A program made the translations under genes and the position numbers. Under the pieces are notes generated by a model, which searched no databases, was not told where the DNA came from, and saw nothing but the letters and a program-made list of their open reading frames with translations. 64,000 nt of DNA from Microbacterium sp. SORGH_AS_0888 (GTDB lineage Bacteria; Actinomycetota; Actinomycetes; Actinomycetales; Microbacteriaceae): positions 2,046,001-2,110,000 of the forward strand of contig NZ_JAUTAZ010000001.1 in the NCBI RefSeq assembly GCF_030818905.1. The letters are read 5' to 3'. Shown here in pieces: positions 59,388 to 64,000 of this stretch. Every line of letters begins with the position of its first letter. The stretch's first letter is position 1.

Positions 59388-61526
59388 GTGACACCTGACA
59401 GCCGGGAGCCCGGCGCGGACCCCACGACCGAGGTCCCCATGGCGAAGCGCCTGCTGCTCGGCGACCCGCTCGCGTCCGGCGACGCCGACGACCACCTGCT
59501 GCGCAAGCGCATGGCGCTGCCCATATTCGCCTCCGACGCGCTGTCGTCCGTCGCGTACGCGCCGCAGGAGCTGCTGATGATCCTGCTGATCGGCGGCACG
59601 GCCTTCCTGGCGTTCAGCCCGTGGATCGCCCTGGCCGTCGTCGTGCTGCTCGTCGTCGTCGTGCTGTCGTACCGGCAGCTCATCAAGGCCTACCCCTCGG
59701 GGGGCGGCGACTACGAGGTCGCCCGGACCAACCTCGGCGAGGGACCCGGTGTCGTGGTCGCGTCCGCCCTGCTGGTCGACTACATCCTCACGGTCGCGGT
59801 GTCGGTCGCGTCCGGCGTCGACAACATCATCTCCGCGCTCCCGGGGCTCAACCCCTGGCGCGTCGAGCTGGCGGTGGGCTTCGTCATCCTGCTCGTGATC
59901 GTGAACCTGCGCGGCGTCCGGGAGGCCTCCCGTGCGTTCGCGCTGCCGACCTACATCTTCATCGGCTCCGTCGGCGTCATGATCGTCGTCGGTGTCATCC
60001 GGTGGCTGCTCGGTGATCCGCCGGTGGCATCCAGCGCGCAGTACGAGGTGCACGCCGAGAACCTGTCGCAGGTCGCGGTGATCCTCCTCGTGCTGCGGGC
60101 GTTCTCGAGCGGCTGCTCGGCTCTGACGGGTGTCGAGGCGGTGTCCAACGGCGTGCCGGCGTTCCGCCGCCCGAAGGTCAAGAACGCGCAGCGGACGCTC
60201 ACGGCGATGGGCGCGATCGCCATCCTGCTCTTCGCCGGACTCACCCTGATCGCGCTCGTGTCGGGTGTCCGCTACGCGGAGGACGCCTGCCACCTCGTGG
60301 GCTTCGACTGCTCGCAGCCCCAGCCGAGCCTCATGGCCCAGGTGGCGGCGGCGACCTTCGGGATGAACTCCATCCCCTTCTTCATCATCCAGGCGGCGAC
60401 CGCCTGCGTCCTGCTGCTCGCGGCCAACACGGCCTTCAACGGCTTCCCCCTGCTCGGGGCCGTGCTCGCTCGCGACGGCTACGCCCCGAAGGCGCTGAAC
60501 ACCCGCGGCGACCGCCTCGTCTTCTCCAACGGCATGATCGTGCTGGGCATCGTGGCGATCCTCGTGCTGGTCGTCTCCCGCGCAGACCTGTCGACGCTGA
60601 TCCAGCTGTACATCATCGGCGTGTTCGTGTCGTTCTCGCTCGGCCAGGTCGGCATGGTCGTGCACTGGCGACGGGCGCTCCGGGGGCTGAAGCAGCTTCC
60701 GGATGCGGCTCTGCCGCAGAAGTCGACGAGGTTCAGCCGCCGAGAGATCGTCAACGGCCTGGTGATCAACTCTCTCGGCGCGGGGCTCACGGCCGCCGTG
60801 TTCATCATCGTCACGATCACGAAGTTCACGCACGGGGCGTGGCTCGTCTTCCTGGCGATCCCCGTGCTGTCGCTGCTGATGATCGGCGTCAGCCGCTACT
60901 ACCGCGACGTGGAGCACGAGATCGCCTTCGACGACCAGACGCATTTCGGCGCATCCGGCGACCTGGCGCTCGTGCTGGTCGGACGGCTGCAGAAGCCGGT
61001 CGCGAAGGCGATCGACTATGCGCTGGCCGCCCGTCACGAGAAGACGCTGGCGGTGCACGTCGCCGTAACCAAGGAGTCGGCAGACCAGCTGCAGCGGGAC
61101 TGGCAGGAGCACAGGATGCCGGTGCCGCTCGTGATCATCGAGTCGCCGTACCGCACCTACGCGGGACCGGTCGCCGCCTTCATCAACAAGTACCGGGCGA
61201 AGCACGGCCCGGCTGTCGTCACGGTCTACCTGCCCCAGTACATCGTGGGGCACTGGTGGGAGTCGTTCCTGCACAACCGGCGCGCGCGACGAGTCGCCCA
61301 GCAGCTCATGCTCGTGCACGGCGTGACGATCACGCTCGTGCCGTGGCTGCTCGACTCGACAGAGCTCATCTACGGACGCCGTTCGCGTCCGCTCCCCGGC
61401 CAGGAGCGCGCCGGACGGCCGTACTCGCCCGGGGGCAAGGTGCTGCCCGCGTCCATGCTGGATTCCGCGGGACCGGGCTCGGTGACCCGCGTCGACCCGG
61501 TGAGCGAGGGCGGCGAGAGCCGCTGA
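59388..61526 (+). CDS. KimA-like APC-family potassium importer
   Basis: 712 residues from GTG 59388 (alternative ATG 59439); a TAGTGT -10 lies just upstream. Twelve-helix APC-superfamily core with MALPIFASDALSSVAYAPQE, LSYRQLIKAYPSGGGDYEVA, VDYILTVAVSVASGVDNI, AFSSGCSALTGVEAVSNGVP and LAANTAFNGFPLLG, which closely follow KimA of Bacillus subtilis, a high-affinity potassium/proton symporter regulated by c-di-AMP (family knowledge). The soluble C-terminal domain (about 480-640) includes AVHVAVTKESADQL and HWWESFLHN. The organism thus carries Kdp and a KimA-like system together. Amino acid transport is the fallback assignment. Confidence 0.85.
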   Translation: MTPDSREPGADPTTEVPMAKRLLLGDPLASGDADDHLLRKRMALPIFASDALSSVAYAPQELLMILLIGGTAFLAFSPWIALAVVVLLVVVVLSYRQLIKAYPSGGGDYEVARTNLGEGPGVVVASALLVDYILTVAVSVASGVDNIISALPGLNPWRVELAVGFVILLVIVNLRGVREASRAFALPTYIFIGSVGVMIVVGVIRWLLGDPPVASSAQYEVHAENLSQVAVILLVLRAFSSGCSALTGVEAVSNGVPAFRRPKVKNAQRTLTAMGAIAILLFAGLTLIALVSGVRYAEDACHLVGFDCSQPQPSLMAQVAAATFGMNSIPFFIIQAATACVLLLAANTAFNGFPLLGAVLARDGYAPKALNTRGDRLVFSNGMIVLGIVAILVLVVSRADLSTLIQLYIIGVFVSFSLGQVGMVVHWRRALRGLKQLPDAALPQKSTRFSRREIVNGLVINSLGAGLTAAVFIIVTITKFTHGAWLVFLAIPVLSLLMIGVSRYYRDVEHEIAFDDQTHFGASGDLALVLVGRLQKPVAKAIDYALAARHEKTLAVHVAVTKESADQLQRDWQEHRMPVPLVIIESPYRTYAGPVAAFINKYRAKHGPAVVTVYLPQYIVGHWWESFLHNRRARRVAQQLMLVHGVTITLVPWLLDSTELIYGRRSRPLPGQERAGRPYSPGGKVLPASMLDSAGPGSVTRVDPVSEGGESR

Positions 61527-61536
61527 CCCCGCGCGG

Positions 61537-61570
61537 CCGGGGAAGAGGTCTGGCGGATCCCCTCCCCCGG
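61537..61570. terminator. Imperfect stem-loop between convergent genes
   Basis: CCGGGGAAGAGG and CCCCTCCCCCGG pair imperfectly around about 10 nt, in the 54-bp gap between the KimA-like gene (+) and the surface-protein gene (-). Bidirectional terminator by position. Confidence 0.4.
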
Positions 61571-61580
61571 CACCGACGTG

Positions 61581-62939
61581 TCAGCGCGTGCGGGCTCGGC
61601 GGCTCACGGCCACCATCGCGACGCCGGCGACGAGCGCGGCGATGATCGCGCACAGTGCGAGCGGGGGCAGCGCGACGCCGGTCGCGGCGAGCGTCTGGGC
61701 CGCGGGGACGTCCGTGGCGTCCGCCTCCGCCGCCGCCAGGACGTTGATCGGACCCCAGCCGATCAGGCTGCCGTCCATCGCGCCGATGGCGATGCGGTGG
61801 TCTCCGGTGAGACCGGGAGCCAGCGCGAACGTGACGTAGCCGTCGCCGCCGACCTGGGTCCTGCCGAGGAAGGTGGGCGACGAGTACATCCAGGCACGGA
61901 CGGTCTCGCCCGCGTGCTCGGCACCGACGTGGACCGAGACCGTTGCGCCCTCGGCCGCCATGGACGGCACCGTCACCGCGCCACGGCTCGCGTCCGTGAA
62001 CTCCCAGAAGGCAGGGGCCAAGACGTCACCGAGGTCCACCGTGAGCTGTGCGCCCGTCCAGGGGCCGCCGAGTGTCACCGGCACAGCCTTCGCCGGGTCG
62101 GTCGCCGCGGAGCCGGTGCCGTCGTAGTAGAACGTGATGCCGCCGCTGACGATGCGAACGGTCACGGTCGTCCCCGGAGTCGCGGTGAGGTTCCACCAGG
62201 ATGCGCCCTGCCCGCCACCGAAGCAGCGAAACGGCCACTCGGCGCCGGTCGCGAGATCGATCGCGACGACCTGCTCGTCGCTGTCCACACTGCCGCAGTA
62301 CGCCGCCGGATCGTCCGCCGTGAGGCCCAGACCCGCACGGGCCCGGTCGAAGAACACGTCGAGCCCGGGGCGGTCGCCCGCCTCGAGGTCGACCGTGACC
62401 TCCCAGTCACCGTCGGAGGCATCCCAGGCGGACGTCGGTTGCGTGCTCGCCGAGAAGACCCATCCGTCGGTGTGGATCTGGATGAACACCCGGTACGTGC
62501 CCGGCGCAAGACCGTCGACCGAGTAGGCCCCGGTGGCGGCGTCGTAGGAGACGCTCCCGGCCGAGGGGCCGGAGAGCTCGGGCGTCGCCTCGATCGTGAC
62601 GCTCTGGCGCTGGGCCGCGGTGGTGACCGGGTCGAAGTGGATCGTGCCCGAGATCGTCCGCGTGACGGTGGTCGCCTCGGGAGAGGCCTGCGTCTCGGGT
62701 GCGCTCTCCGGCGCCCGAGCGACCGGGGTGCCCGGCGTCGGGTCGCCCGTCGTCGGCTGCACAGTGCCCGTGGCGGTCGACGGCGCCTCGGCAGCCGACG
62801 CGTCCGACGCCGCGCCGGGCCCGTCGTCGGCGGTGGCGCTCAGCGGCGCGGACAGGAGCAGCACGGCTAGGGCCGCGGCGATCCCGGACAGGGCCGAGCG
62901 GCGGAGTCGACGCGGAGAGGAAGAGGAGTGGAGTGGCAT
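61581..62939 (-). CDS. Secreted surface protein with LAATG sorting signal
   Basis: 452 residues. Signal peptide 1-38 (LSGIAAALAVLLLSAPLSATA). An Ala/Pro/Thr-rich linker (40-90), then a beta-sandwich of carboxypeptidase-regulatory or SdrD-B-like type (TISGTIHFDP, YDAATGAYSVDGLAPGTYRVFIQ), then two more beta-rich domains. The C-terminus has TLAATGVALPP, a 20-residue hydrophobic segment and RRARTR: an LAxTG-type signal for class E sortases of high-GC actinobacteria. Probably anchored to the wall. No ligand can be named; a sortase gene is not in the window. Confidence 0.82.
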   Translation of the reverse strand: MPLHSSSSPRRLRRSALSGIAAALAVLLLSAPLSATADDGPGAASDASAAEAPSTATGTVQPTTGDPTPGTPVARAPESAPETQASPEATTVTRTISGTIHFDPVTTAAQRQSVTIEATPELSGPSAGSVSYDAATGAYSVDGLAPGTYRVFIQIHTDGWVFSASTQPTSAWDASDGDWEVTVDLEAGDRPGLDVFFDRARAGLGLTADDPAAYCGSVDSDEQVVAIDLATGAEWPFRCFGGGQGASWWNLTATPGTTVTVRIVSGGITFYYDGTGSAATDPAKAVPVTLGGPWTGAQLTVDLGDVLAPAFWEFTDASRGAVTVPSMAAEGATVSVHVGAEHAGETVRAWMYSSPTFLGRTQVGGDGYVTFALAPGLTGDHRIAIGAMDGSLIGWGPINVLAAAEADATDVPAAQTLAATGVALPPLALCAIIAALVAGVAMVAVSRRARTR

Positions 62940-63089
62940 GCGGTTCCTTCGCTGTGGCGGATGCCCGCTCGGGCACCCTCCGCCCGATGGTAGGAACGGC
63001 GAGCCGTTCGGAGAGGGCGTCAGCTGATTCCCGGACAAGCCCGCACAGCCGGCGCCCCGGGCCGCCCCGGGCGTCCGGGACACAACTAG

Positions 63090-64000
<911 letters not shown>

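Overview
The window reads as chromosome from a high-GC actinobacterium, most likely Microbacterium or a close relative in the Microbacteriaceae. The grounds are near-total G/C at third codon positions, many GTG starts a few bases after a TANNNT -10 box (apparently leaderless mRNAs), an excess of the hexamer GGATGC/GCATCC, and typical actinobacterial families (paired citrate synthase-like proteins, LAATG surface protein, VanZ/RDD protein, type VII secretion-type small proteins). I see no tRNA, rRNA, insertion sequence, prophage or CRISPR array.

Layout. 0-8 kb: PadR regulator, purC, uracil permease, a LacI regulator with a GH1 beta-glucosidase and a CebR-like operator, purS-purQ, a D-2-hydroxyacid dehydrogenase. 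8-16 kb: molybdenum-hydroxylase maturation genes (mocA-like, frameshifted xdhC), a purine-type nucleoside phosphorylase with a structured leader, an MDR oxidoreductase, a DUF1304/TetR pair, and two divergent citrate synthase-like genes, one with an HTH N-terminus. 16-23 kb: ilvD, an XRE regulator, and a two-gene molybdopterin hydroxylase of xanthine dehydrogenase type (FAD subunit plus an iron-sulfur/molybdenum subunit fusion). 23-31 kb: one minus-strand operon (NMT1-type ABC transporter, two adenosine/adenine deaminase-family proteins, an XRE-cupin regulator) and an adjacent guanine/8-oxoguanine deaminase-like amidohydrolase. 31-41 kb: a lipoprotein/membrane-protein pair and the complete kdpFABCDE potassium system with an extra 45-residue membrane protein before kdpF. 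41-52 kb: lower purine catabolism (allantoate amidohydrolase with a frameshift, PucG-like aminotransferase, AtzH-amidase fusion, acetamidase/formamidase, allantoinase, OHCU decarboxylase, HIU hydrolase, urate/xanthine permease, apt). 52-64 kb: GH13 glucosidase, M20 hydrolase, VanZ/RDD protein, a three-gene type VII secretion-like operon, a KimA-like potassium importer, a LAATG surface protein and the start of sufS.

Functional picture (inference). Blocks at 8-11, 19-31 and 41-52 kb form one dispersed purine-as-nitrogen-source programme: uptake, deamination, hydroxylation to urate, then the HIU/OHCU/allantoin/allantoate/ureidoglycine route. No urate oxidase is visible. Sites resembling the actinobacterial GlnR box (GTnAC-N6-GAAAC) precede six of these transcription units; three are exact. 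This suggests nitrogen control of the whole set.

Odd points. Three genes (xdhC, the allantoate amidohydrolase, a YbaB-like gene) each carry an apparent single-base insertion, which is either sequence error or decay. A CATGTCCCA-type palindromic repeat sits in-frame inside the hydroxylase fusion as its inter-domain linker; a second copy lies between two genes of the allantoin operon.
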